A DNA stretch of 64,000 nucleotides, from NCBI GenBank assembly GCA_038230835.1, contig JBBRMM010000005.1:119400-183399 (forward strand), written 5' to 3'. Made by a program: the position numbers and the translations under genes. This document shows positions 26,262 through 33,901 of this stretch, in pieces. This DNA is from DASUHT01 sp038230835. Its GTDB lineage: Bacteria; Actinomycetota; Thermoleophilia; Gaiellales; JAICJC01. Within the stretch, counting starts at the first letter, position 1, and the number at the start of each line of letters is the position of its first letter. The notes under the pieces were generated by a model. It saw only the letters and a list, made by a program, of their open reading frames with translations, was not told the DNA's origin and did no database searches.

Positions 26262-26435
26262 ACTCTGGTTCCGTCTCACAGCTTCCCCCTGAACCGGCTC
26301 ACCATACCGAAGCGGGACCATAGGCGGCAAACCAGAACATGTGAACGTCTGGACAAAATAGGCGCAAACTGCGGCTGTTTCTGCCTTCTCGGGTATACTC
26401 CGTGGCCGCTCTCCGAGCACAGGACGCCATCTGAG

Positions 26436-27023
26436 ATGATCGAGATCCGTCGGAACGACATCGAGACCGAGTGCTCAGTATGCGGCCGTACGCTGCTGCT
26501 CGGCGAACGGATCGCCACCTATCACCGGCCGGCCGACGACGACGCGCGGGTATGCGAGCTGTGTGTCGACCAGGCCGAGGCCCGAGGCTGGATCCGGGAG
26601 GGCGCCCCGGCTGTGCCGCTCCAGATGTGGCAGGCGCGTCCGCGGGGCATCCGAGGTCTGCTGGGCGGCAAGCGCCGGCCGGTGGCGCCGCCGATGCCGT
26701 TCGAGCCCGCCGCGTTGCCCGACGACCCGCGCGACGCGGTCGCCGCCGGCATCGAACTGTTCAACGAGTCGACCCATCGCCGCACCGTCTCGGGCATCAC
26801 CCGCACCCTCGGCGACCCGAGGGTGAGCGTGGTTCAGCGTAGCCACCGAGAGGTCGTCGTGACCGTCGCCTGGGACCTGTCGTGGTACCAGTTCCGAGTC
26901 GACATGCTGGGCGCGCAACCGGTAACCCTGCAGCACCGCGGCGAAGAGGTGGACGAGATCGACGGACGCTTCTGCGACTGGAACGCGCACGCCGACGCCG
27001 ACGGCGCCCTCGCACTCGCCTGA
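26436..27023 (+). CDS. Hypothetical protein with N-terminal zinc-finger-like CxxC pairs
   Basis: A 195-residue soluble protein. Residues 14-43 contain CSVCG and CELC pairs spaced like a treble-clef zinc site. A linker and a C-terminal domain (about residues 100-195) follow, with strands (RVSVVQRSHREVVVTVAWDLSWYQFRVD) of unknown family. A TATACT hexamer at 26394-26399 is a good -10 candidate. It is divergent from the RlpA-like gene. I do not recognise the function. Confidence 0.65.
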   Translation: MIEIRRNDIETECSVCGRTLLLGERIATYHRPADDDARVCELCVDQAEARGWIREGAPAVPLQMWQARPRGIRGLLGGKRRPVAPPMPFEPAALPDDPRDAVAAGIELFNESTHRRTVSGITRTLGDPRVSVVQRSHREVVVTVAWDLSWYQFRVDMLGAQPVTLQHRGEEVDEIDGRFCDWNAHADADGALALA

Positions 27024-27039
27024 CCCACTGGAATCTTTC

Positions 27040-27267
27040 TCAGAGGTCGGGTACGTCGATCCGCGGGAAGGTGCCGGGTGCGCGCGCCCGTCGGCGGTCG
27101 CGCAGCACGCGCCGTTCGTCGGTGGCACCCGCACCGCCGCGGCGCCGATCGCGCTCTCCGGTGCGCCGCTCGAGGATCACCTCGACACCGTCGTTGTCGC
27201 GGTAGCGGTCGGTCATGCGGGCGAACAATTCGCCTTCCAGCTCGTGAGGAATCACGCAGTAGATCAT
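27040..27267 (-). CDS. Conserved small basic protein of unknown function
   Basis: A 75-residue protein starting IYCVIPHELEGELFARMTDRYRDN, then VEVILERRTGERDRR and an Arg-rich tail ending in GTFPRIDVPDL. Short proteins of this pattern occur next to housekeeping genes in actinobacteria (recognised, not searched). It lies tail to tail with the zinc-finger-like gene. No function is known to me. Confidence 0.6.
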   Translation of the reverse strand: MIYCVIPHELEGELFARMTDRYRDNDGVEVILERRTGERDRRRGGAGATDERRVLRDRRRARAPGTFPRIDVPDL

Positions 27268-27351
27268 TCTGATGGTCTACACCGCGCCGCGGACGTTGTC
27301 AATCGTGCGGGACGCGCTGATCGTCGGGTTCGAGCGGTATGCTCGTCCCCG

Positions 27352-28581
27352 ATGGCCGTTCCCAGTGCCCTGGAGTGCCTGCGCTGCCGGCGCCGCTACC
27401 CCGTGGTGTCGATGCCTGCCGGCTGCCCGTCGTGCTCGGCCGAGGGGGCGCCCTCCAACGCTGCACCGGTGTACTCGCGGATGCCCGCCCTGCGCCCCGG
27501 CAAGCTCAGCGGGCGCGGCCTGGCGCGCTACCTGCCGCAGCTTCCGGTCAGCCGCGACCGTCTGATCTCGCTGGGCGAGGGCGACACCCCGCTGCTGGCG
27601 ACCACGTCGCTCGGTACCGACCTCGGCTTCCGCCGCCTCTTCCTCAAGGACGAGCGGCGCAACCCCAGCGGCAGCTGGCGGGACCGGTTCTCGGCGCTCG
27701 CGGTGTCCCAGATCGCAGACCCCGGAGTCACCATCGCTTCGGCCGGTGACGACGCGCTGTCGGTGTCCATGGCGGCGTATGCCGCGCGGGCCGGCTTTCG
27801 ATCGGTGAGCCTGGTCGAGGCCGGCTGCGACGGCCGCGCGCGGGACGCGATCGAGGCGGTCGGGGGGCGAGTGGTGGGTGTACGGTCTGACGACACCCGC
27901 TGGCCGCTGCTGGCCGACGCCGAGCGGGTGCTGGGCTGGCGGGCGTTCTCCAACCGCGTGTCGCCGCCGATCGGGAGTGATCCGGTGGCGATCGAGGGGT
28001 ACCGGACGATCGCCTTCGAAATCGTGGAGCAGCTGAGGTTCACCTCTCCCGACCTGGTGGTGGTGCCGGCCGGGCTCGGGGACGGGGTGCAGGGGATCTG
28101 GCGCGGGTTCCGGGAGCTCGTCGGGTGGGGTGTCATCGACCGCATCCCGCGCATGGTCGCCGTCGAGGTGTCGGGTGCCGTGGCCAGCGCGCTGGCCGGC
28201 GGCAAGGACTGGGTCGCGCCGAGCGGCTACGTCGACACGCCCGCTCGCTCCCTGTCGGGGGTGACCGGCACCGTGCAGACGTTGCAGGCGGTGGTCGAGT
28301 CGGAGGGCCTGGTCGTGCGCGTGACCGATGCGGAGCTCGAGCAGGCGCGGATGGAGCTCGGCGAGCACGAGGGAGTGTGGGCCGACCTGGCGGCTGCCGC
28401 ACCGATCGCCGCGGCGATCAAGCTCGCCCAGCGAGGGGACGTTCCGGCGCGGACGCTGGTCGTGGCTGTGGTCACCGGCCACGGAGCAGGTGACGACTCC
28501 GGCGTTGCACCCGGCGAGCTGGAGCTGGTGGACGCCCGGGTGGACGAGCTGCTGCGGGTGCTGGCCGTAAGGGGCGAGTAG
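27352..28581 (+). CDS. Threonine-synthase-like fold-type II PLP protein lacking the PLP lysine
   Basis: A 409-residue relative of threonine synthase. An N-terminal zinc ribbon (CLRCRRR...CPSC) precedes the fold-type II domain with LGEGDTPLL, FLKDERRNPSGSWRDRFSALAVS, SAGDDALSVSMAAYAARAG and VVPAGLGDGVQGIWRGF. In active enzymes the second block reads NPTGSFKDRG; here the Schiff-base lysine is Arg, and SSGN is SAGD. Synthesis of threonine by this protein is therefore doubtful. ATG 27352 opens just before the zinc ribbon. No homoserine-pathway gene is nearby. Confidence 0.8.
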   Translation: MAVPSALECLRCRRRYPVVSMPAGCPSCSAEGAPSNAAPVYSRMPALRPGKLSGRGLARYLPQLPVSRDRLISLGEGDTPLLATTSLGTDLGFRRLFLKDERRNPSGSWRDRFSALAVSQIADPGVTIASAGDDALSVSMAAYAARAGFRSVSLVEAGCDGRARDAIEAVGGRVVGVRSDDTRWPLLADAERVLGWRAFSNRVSPPIGSDPVAIEGYRTIAFEIVEQLRFTSPDLVVVPAGLGDGVQGIWRGFRELVGWGVIDRIPRMVAVEVSGAVASALAGGKDWVAPSGYVDTPARSLSGVTGTVQTLQAVVESEGLVVRVTDAELEQARMELGEHEGVWADLAAAAPIAAAIKLAQRGDVPARTLVVAVVTGHGAGDDSGVAPGELELVDARVDELLRVLAVRGE

Positions 28582-28592
28582 AGTCAGGCGGC

Positions 28593-28811
28593 ATGAGACT
28601 GACCGAGCTGACAGCCGACCTGCACGCGTTGCGCCAGAATCTGGCCGACGAGCTGGAGGCGATCAACCGCTACGAGGCTCAGGCGTTCACGCTCTCCGAC
28701 GAGCACGCCAAGGAGGTCGTCCAGCGGATCGTGGACGACAAGAAGGAGCACGTCGCGCGCCTGCTGGACGTGCTGCGACGACTCGACGTCAAGCAGCGAA
28801 GCGTCGAGTAG
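28593..28811 (+). CDS. Small ferritin-like (encapsulated-ferritin type) protein
   Basis: A 72-residue two-helix protein. Helix 1 contains DELEAINRYEAQA and helix 2 DDKKEHVARLLDVLRRLD, giving the E...Y...ExxH pattern of half-ferritins that assemble a di-iron site between subunits, as in encapsulin cargo ferritins. Residues match in spacing but the family assignment is by eye. No encapsulin shell gene is in the window and no cargo-loading tail is seen. ATG 28593, 11 bases after the preceding gene. Confidence 0.6.
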   Translation: MRLTELTADLHALRQNLADELEAINRYEAQAFTLSDEHAKEVVQRIVDDKKEHVARLLDVLRRLDVKQRSVE

Positions 28812-28855
28812 CCGCCGGGAAGCCCCGGCGACCACGGTATACTGGGCCCGCCGTT

Positions 28856-28929
28856 GCGGCTGTAGCTCAGTTGGCTAGAGCGTCTGCTTGCCATGCAGAA
28901 GGTCGAGGGTTCGAGCCCCTTCAGCCGCT
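28856..28929 (+). tRNA. tRNA-Gly(GCC)
   Basis: Acceptor GCGGCTG pairs exactly with CAGCCGC; D arm GCTCAGTTGGCTAGAGC; anticodon stem TCTGC/GCAGA with loop TTGCCAT, anticodon GCC; T arm GAGGGTTCGAGCCCCTT; discriminator T. No encoded CCA. A TATACT at 28838-28843 is a good -10 element, placing transcription start near the mature 5' end. Confidence 0.95.
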
Positions 28930-29028
28930 TTTTACCGCTTAGCCACGCGGTTTGCCAGGAGGGTCGAAGGAGCCAGAATCTCGACCGTCTGACTCAGCAT
29001 AGACGGATGCGACCAGTCAGGGAACGCG

Positions 29029-29904
29029 ATGGAAGGTTGGGTCGGCAAAACTCCCGTGGTACGGCTGTCCCTCTGGCTCGTTGGCGTGACCTTGACCGTA
29101 TCCGGCTGCCTGGGTGGCTCATCCGGCACTCCGAGCGAGGGAACTTCGACTGTGCCAGCTGGGGGTGGCGGGGTCGTGGCTCGGGTCGTGCCTTTGGCGC
29201 GGGTTGAGCTGCCCATCACAGGCGGGACATCTCGCGAACGCGCGGCGGTCCACCGCATCCTCGCGGGAATGGGCGCCGTCGGGATCACGAGCGTGCGCCT
29301 GGGCGGCCCGCAGGGCGGATACCGCCAGCAAGGCGTGTGGTTCTACCTCACGGTCGCCGCGCGTGGCCAAGGCGATGCAGCGGTCGAGCCGGAGTGGCAG
29401 GCGATGATGGTGGCCAGCGCCTACCGCGACGTGGCTGCCGAAACCGGCCTTCCCAGCGCCGGCGGGTGGGCGCTCACCATGCACCTCCCCGATGGCGGAC
29501 GCGTACACGGAGCAGGTGGCTCCGGCCTCATCGACAACCACCTACGGTCAGGGATGTTCACCAGCCCGGCCCAGGTCACACAGCGAGTAGCCACAATCGC
29601 CCGGCACACCGGCTTCCGCGTCGCCTCCGTGCGTCTGCTGAGACCGTGGCGCTATCTACCGGAGGTCACACTCATCGCCACCAACCCGGCGACCTTCGCC
29701 CATGACTACCGCTTGGCACAGCTTCACCTACTCGGTGACGCTCTCGTGCGCATCCAGACCCGCTGCGGCACACCCATTACGACCAACGCCGGCTCCCAAG
29801 AACTGCAGTGGTTCACGAGCACAGACAACCCGCACTGGCTCTGCCCGAACCCGATGGCGTCACTCCCCACGCCATGCCCAGTGCACGCCACCAAGCCCTG
29901 CTAG
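29029..29904 (+). CDS. Putative lipoprotein, function unknown
   Basis: A 291-residue exported protein. The N-terminal hydrophobic stretch SLWLVGVTLTVSGC ends in a lipobox cysteine, followed by a Gly/Ser/Thr linker and a domain of about 230 residues with no motif I recognise. The C-terminus contains several cysteines (RCGTP, WLCPN, PTPCP, KPC). Codon choice appears slightly less GC-biased than in neighbouring housekeeping genes. It is the first gene after tRNA-Gly. Confidence 0.6.
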   Translation: MEGWVGKTPVVRLSLWLVGVTLTVSGCLGGSSGTPSEGTSTVPAGGGGVVARVVPLARVELPITGGTSRERAAVHRILAGMGAVGITSVRLGGPQGGYRQQGVWFYLTVAARGQGDAAVEPEWQAMMVASAYRDVAAETGLPSAGGWALTMHLPDGGRVHGAGGSGLIDNHLRSGMFTSPAQVTQRVATIARHTGFRVASVRLLRPWRYLPEVTLIATNPATFAHDYRLAQLHLLGDALVRIQTRCGTPITTNAGSQELQWFTSTDNPHWLCPNPMASLPTPCPVHATKPC

Positions 29905-29995
29905 GCCCCGCGACGAACCCCCAAAGAGACCAGGCGTGGGCGACGATGGCGGGACGGGGCACAATTCCGCAGGGAGTACGCATCACCGAACGTGG

Positions 29996-30025
29996 GTAGT
30001 GGGTCAGTTCAAACTGACCCACTAC
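29996..30025. repeat. Perfect 14-bp inverted repeat, two-base centre
   Basis: GTAGTGGGTCAGTT, centre CA, AACTGACCCACTAC. It contains TAGTGGGTC and GACCCACTA at its ends, the same nine bases that open and close the 220-bp element after smc (including its TA flank). It may be a fused or solo pair of related terminal repeats, or a terminator for the convergent lipoprotein and VOC genes; no T-tract is present. Confidence 0.55.
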
Positions 30026-30091
30026 GGCGGCGCGGCGCCGAGCGCCACTCGCCCTCGGCCCAGATTTCTGGGCGGACTCGCCGGCCATGGC

Positions 30092-30829
30092 TCAGTAGTT
30101 GTGGTTGACGACCTCGACGTTGTGGCCGTCTGGGTCGAGCACGAAGGCGCCGTAGTAGCCCGGGTGGTACACGGCGCGCTCGCCGGGGGTGCCGTGGTCC
30201 TCGTAGCCCTCGGCGAGCGCGGCGGCGTGGAAGGCCCGCACCGTGGCGTCCACGTCCGCGGGGAAGGCGAGGTGGACGTGCTCGGTGAGCGGGCGCTCGT
30301 CGCGCACGAGCGAGAAGGAGAAGTCGGGGCCGGAGAGCTGCACGCGATCCGGCGCGTCGTGCGCGAGACGGAGCCCGGCGTACGGCGCGACCGTCGTGTA
30401 GAAGCGCCGCGACGCCTGCGGGTCGCGGACGCGGAGCCACAGGTGGTCGATGCGGCCGTCGGGTACGGGGCGCTCGCGGTCGCCGTGGACCGCCTCGACG
30501 CTGTTTCCGTCCGGGTCGAGCAGGAAGCCGCCGTAGTAGTCGGGGCCGTAGACCGTGCGCGGCCCGGGCGCGCCGTCGTGCGGGTGACCGGCGTCGATCC
30601 CGGCCTGCCAGAAGGCGTCGACGGCCGCGCGGTCCGGCGCGCGGAAGCCGACATGCAGGCCGCGGGTCACAGGGTGCTCGCGGTCCGTCGGGCCGATGGC
30701 CCAGTCCTCCCACTCGACCAGCGCGGCGTCCGCGTGGCTCGGCTCGACGCCGAGCACGGAGAGCACGGTGCGGTAGAAGCGCTCGGACGCGGCGAGGTCG
30801 GACGCGGCGATCCCCACGTGATCGAACAT
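30092..30829 (-). CDS. Two-domain VOC (glyoxalase/dioxygenase-fold) protein
   Basis: A 245-residue protein with two vicinal-oxygen-chelate modules: MFDHVGIAASDLAASERFYRTVL to GNSVEAV (residues 1-128) and RIDHLWLRVRDPQASRRFYTTV to GHNVEVV (129-245). Each has the beta-alpha-beta-beta-beta pattern with an HxG/HLW first metal-ligand position and an E near the end (EAV, EVV). Substrate is unknown; relatives include bleomycin-resistance and glyoxalase-like proteins. ATG 30829 begins at the domain boundary. Confidence 0.8.
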   Translation of the reverse strand: MFDHVGIAASDLAASERFYRTVLSVLGVEPSHADAALVEWEDWAIGPTDREHPVTRGLHVGFRAPDRAAVDAFWQAGIDAGHPHDGAPGPRTVYGPDYYGGFLLDPDGNSVEAVHGDRERPVPDGRIDHLWLRVRDPQASRRFYTTVAPYAGLRLAHDAPDRVQLSGPDFSFSLVRDERPLTEHVHLAFPADVDATVRAFHAAALAEGYEDHGTPGERAVYHPGYYGAFVLDPDGHNVEVVNHNY

Positions 30830-31015
30830 CGCCCCGAGGCTACCACTGCGGGCATGCTCGAGCATCAGCTGGGCTACGACAGCGCCAACGTCGAGGACGC
30901 CTAGAGGTCGGCGGCAACTCGCACGTCTCCGACCCCGCGCAGACGCCGACCTAACTGAGGCAGAGGCTCTGAGAGCCGCCCTGACGCTCCCCGGGGTGCC
31001 GGGCCGACCACCCGG

Positions 31016-31360
31016 CTACGCCTGATCGGCCGGCGACATGTGCGCCTCCGCCCAGCCGGCCAGCTCCATGAGTGCTGGGCGGAGGGCAGCGCCGCGCTCG
31101 GTGAGCCTGTAGACGGAGGCGATCGGCGGCCCGCTCAAGACCTGGCGGCTGACCAGGCCGGCCTCCTGGAGCTCGCCGAGGCGGGTCGAGAGCATCCCCT
31201 CGGTGATGCCGGGGATGGCGGCTGCCATCTCGCTGAACCGGGCAGGCCGCTCGAGCAGGGAGCCGATGACGACGCCCGTCCAGCGCTTGCCGAGGAGCGC
31301 GAACACGCTCGACAGAGCCTCGTCGCAGCGGATCGGGTCGTGAGCGGGTTCGTTGGTCAC
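31016..31360 (-). CDS. HxlR-family transcriptional regulator
   Basis: A 114-residue winged-helix repressor/activator. The family hallmark is CDEALSSVFALLGKRWTGVVIGSLLERPARFSEMAAAIPGITEGMLSTRLGELQEAGLVSR with the recognition helix in SEMAAAIPGI. The single N-terminal cysteine (residue 12) is where HxlR-type sensors often react with electrophiles or aldehydes. It diverges from an MDR oxidoreductase, the classic layout for HxlR control. GTG 31360 lies inside a perfect inverted repeat. Confidence 0.88.
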   Translation of the reverse strand: MTNEPAHDPIRCDEALSSVFALLGKRWTGVVIGSLLERPARFSEMAAAIPGITEGMLSTRLGELQEAGLVSRQVLSGPPIASVYRLTERGAALRPALMELAGWAEAHMSPADQA

Positions 31361-31366
31361 GAACCC
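31346..31366. promoter_or_regulatory. Inverted repeat over the HxlR gene start, possible operator
   Basis: GGGTTCGT, five-base centre TGGTC, ACGAACCC: a perfect 8-bp palindrome spanning the GTG start codon of the regulator gene. A dimeric HxlR protein could bind here and block its own expression; this is inference. Confidence 0.4.
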
Positions 31367-31469
31367 AGTGTACCTGCCCTGCTACGATCGTCGTGTAAGC
31401 TGTGGAATCCGTAGCTGCTAGACAATCAAATGCCAGGAGGACGTGATGGCTTAGGAAACGCCCGATCAG

Positions 31470-32432
31470 ATGCACGCGGTGCAGTTCCACGACTACGGCC
31501 CCGCAAGCGTCCTGCGTCTCGAGACCGTGCAACGCCCCGAACCGGGACCGGGTGAGGTGCTTGTGCGCGTCCGGTCGGCGACGGTCAACCCGATCGACTG
31601 GAAGCTCCGAGCTGGGTACCTGAAGGAGTTCATGCCGCTCGAGCTGCCGCACGTGCTCGGGTTCGATCTATCCGGGACGGTCGAGGCCGTGGGATCTGGG
31701 GTCTCGGAGTTCGCTGTCGGTGACGACGTGTTCGGTCGCGGTAGCGGCGCCTACGCCGAGTACGCGATCGCTGCCGCATCCACGCTCGCCCCGAAACCAG
31801 CCGCGCTGACCTTCGACCAGGCTGCGACGCTCGGAGTCGGCGGCATCACCGCTTGGGTGGGCCTGTTCGACAGTGCGAAGCTGGAGCCGGGTCAGCGCCT
31901 CCTGGTGCAGCGCGGCGCCGGAGGCGTCGGCGCGATCGCCGTCCAGTTGGGCCGCTGGAAGGGAGCGCATGTCGTGGCGACGACCTCCACCTCGAATGTC
32001 GAGTTCGTGCGGTCGCTCGGAGCCGACGAGGTCGTCGACTACACGGCCGGGAGGTTCGAGGACGCGGTCGGCGACCTCGACGTCGTATTCGACACGGTCG
32101 GCGGTGAGGTGACCGACCGCTCGTGGTCGGTGCTCAAGCCGGGCGGCCTGCTGGTGGTCATCGCGGGCATGCCGGATGCCGAAAAGGCTGCGGCTCACGG
32201 CGTGCGCACCGCCGGCGTGCAGGCCCCCGAGATGACGAGCCCGATCCTCCGCGAGCTCGCCCAGCTGGTCGAATCGGGTCATCTCGATCCGCCGGTCGGT
32301 CACGTGTTCCCGCTCGCCGAGGCAGCGGCGGCCCATACCGCCAGCGAGACCGGGCACGGCCGCGGCCGAATCGTGCTCCACGCGTCGAGCTGGCACCACA
32401 CACGCCGCGACCCTACGGTGTCGCCGGGGTGA
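31470..32432 (+). CDS. NADP-dependent quinone-oxidoreductase-like MDR enzyme
   Basis: A 320-residue medium-chain dehydrogenase without structural or catalytic zinc cysteines. A GroES-like N-domain (LPHVLGFDLSGTVEAVGSGV) precedes the Rossmann domain with VQRGAGGVGAIAVQLGRWKGAHVVATTS and LGADEVVDY. It is similar to quinone oxidoreductases and the HxlR-controlled enzymes that reduce electrophiles. ATG 31470 lacks a well-spaced ribosome site; the AGGAGG at 31435-31440 instead fits ATG 31446, which is in the same frame but followed by TAG at codon 3. Confidence 0.85.
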   Translation: MHAVQFHDYGPASVLRLETVQRPEPGPGEVLVRVRSATVNPIDWKLRAGYLKEFMPLELPHVLGFDLSGTVEAVGSGVSEFAVGDDVFGRGSGAYAEYAIAAASTLAPKPAALTFDQAATLGVGGITAWVGLFDSAKLEPGQRLLVQRGAGGVGAIAVQLGRWKGAHVVATTSTSNVEFVRSLGADEVVDYTAGRFEDAVGDLDVVFDTVGGEVTDRSWSVLKPGGLLVVIAGMPDAEKAAAHGVRTAGVQAPEMTSPILRELAQLVESGHLDPPVGHVFPLAEAAAAHTASETGHGRGRIVLHASSWHHTRRDPTVSPG

Positions 32433-33603
32433 ACACAGCTCCGTCGGCGAACCGGTTCTTGTAGTCGGCGGTCTCGCCGCCCCACACGATCATCATGTGC
32501 CCGGTCCAGAGCGCAGCGGGGTCGATCCGGCCGGCGATCGGGGCGGCGGGGAGCGATGACCAGCGGTTGGCGCTCGGGTCGTACATCACGCCGTGCGGTG
32601 GGATGGTCAGGGAGCCGAGGATACCGGTACCGCCGCCCCACACCAGTAGCCGGCTGCCCGTCCACACAGCGGCTCCGCCGGAGCGGCCGAAATCCATCGG
32701 TGGCAGCCGCCCCCAGCGGTTCGTGCCCGGGTCGTAGGCAAAGCCGACCGTCGCCGCCGGGGGCGGGCCGGTCACACCCGCGTTCGCGCCGCCGATCACC
32801 AGCACCTCGCGTCCGTCCCAGACCGCGTCTGCGCCGTAGCGCGGAGCCGGCAGGGGGGCCAGCATGCGCCACGCGTCGGTGGCCGGGTCGTATGCCGCGG
32901 CCATCCGCAGAGGAGGGCCATCGGGGTTGCGGACGCCGAAGATGATCAGCTCGCGACCGGTCCACACACCGGTCGGGGACTGGCCGCCGGTGAGCGGCGA
33001 GCGGGCGAGCCTGCGCCAGGTGTTGGTGGCCGGGTTGTAGGCGGCGCCGTCCGCAGACGCATCGCCGCAGCAGCCGCCACCCCAGCCGATCATCTCGTGA
33101 CCGGTCCAGACGACGACCGCGCCGGCGTACCCGGTCGGCGCCGGCGGCAATTTCCGCCAGCGACCGGTCGCCGGGCTGAACGCGTCAACGTCGAACGGGC
33201 CCCAGACCAGCATCTCCGTGCCGGTCCACACCGCGCTGTAGCCGCCCTCGTACGAGCCCGTGGGACCCGGCGGCGGCGTGAGCCGGCGCCAGCCGGCGGT
33301 GGCCGGGGTGTAAATCGCGGCCTCACTCACGGAGCCGCCGCTGCCGCCGGACGTCTGGCGGGGGACGCGACCGAAGACGATCAGCTGCGAGCCGGTCCAG
33401 ACCGCGGTGCGCATGGCCGGCACCGCGATCGGTGCCGCCGGGAGGCGACGCCACGCCGCTGGTATCGACGGCCCGGACTCGGCGGTGGTGCTCGGCGACG
33501 GCGGGCCGCCGGACGCCGTGCTGCTCGACACCGCGCTGCCGCCGCCACCGCAGCCGGCCGCGATCAGTCCGGCCAAAGCGAGTCCTGCGATGGAGGGTCT
33601 CAT
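32413..33603 (-). CDS. Kelch-repeat lipoprotein
   Basis: A 396-residue exported protein. Signal peptide IAGLALAGLIAAGC with a lipobox cysteine, a Ser/Thr/Pro linker, then about seven kelch-like blades with GG doublets and VWTG...(L/M)(I/L)VWG followed by YDPATxxWRxLxxxP. This forms a beta-propeller; ligand unknown. ATG 33603 has AAGGAG seven bases upstream. It is convergent with the MDR gene, overlapping it by 20 bases. Confidence 0.8.
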   Translation of the reverse strand: MRPSIAGLALAGLIAAGCGGGGSAVSSSTASGGPPSPSTTAESGPSIPAAWRRLPAAPIAVPAMRTAVWTGSQLIVFGRVPRQTSGGSGGSVSEAAIYTPATAGWRRLTPPPGPTGSYEGGYSAVWTGTEMLVWGPFDVDAFSPATGRWRKLPPAPTGYAGAVVVWTGHEMIGWGGGCCGDASADGAAYNPATNTWRRLARSPLTGGQSPTGVWTGRELIIFGVRNPDGPPLRMAAAYDPATDAWRMLAPLPAPRYGADAVWDGREVLVIGGANAGVTGPPPAATVGFAYDPGTNRWGRLPPMDFGRSGGAAVWTGSRLLVWGGGTGILGSLTIPPHGVMYDPSANRWSSLPAAPIAGRIDPAALWTGHMMIVWGGETADYKNRFADGAVFTPATP

Positions 33604-33901
33604 GGCGGTGCTCCTTAGGATCGTGGGTTCCACTCCCACGGTAGGACGGCGCCGTTACCGCGTGGTCGCTCGCGTGTAACAGCACCGTATCCGCAGCACG
33701 GGTAGGAGGGCGGATTTCTACCGCATCTCGCGTCGGATTCACCCGAACGGGTGTGGGAGCGGCGGCGGTTCACCGCGAAACTGAGAGGAAGCGCCGCCCC
33801 CTGGCGCGGTCCCAGCCCGAACGGAGCGTCAAACGCCCCCCCAGAGCCCCGATCCCACTGACATAGACGCCCGGCTGGCCTCGTATCGGACACTGATCGA
33901 G
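33604..33901. other. Intergenic region between kelch lipoprotein and GGDEF genes
   Basis: 298 bases between divergent genes. It holds the AAGGAG site of the kelch gene. It also has a frame opened by GTG 33751, which would join the GGDEF frame if one base were added to or removed from the C7 run at 33836-33842. The bases from about 33851 already encode family-like sequence (ASYRTLIEVSR) in the GGDEF frame. No other structure is evident. Confidence 0.4.
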
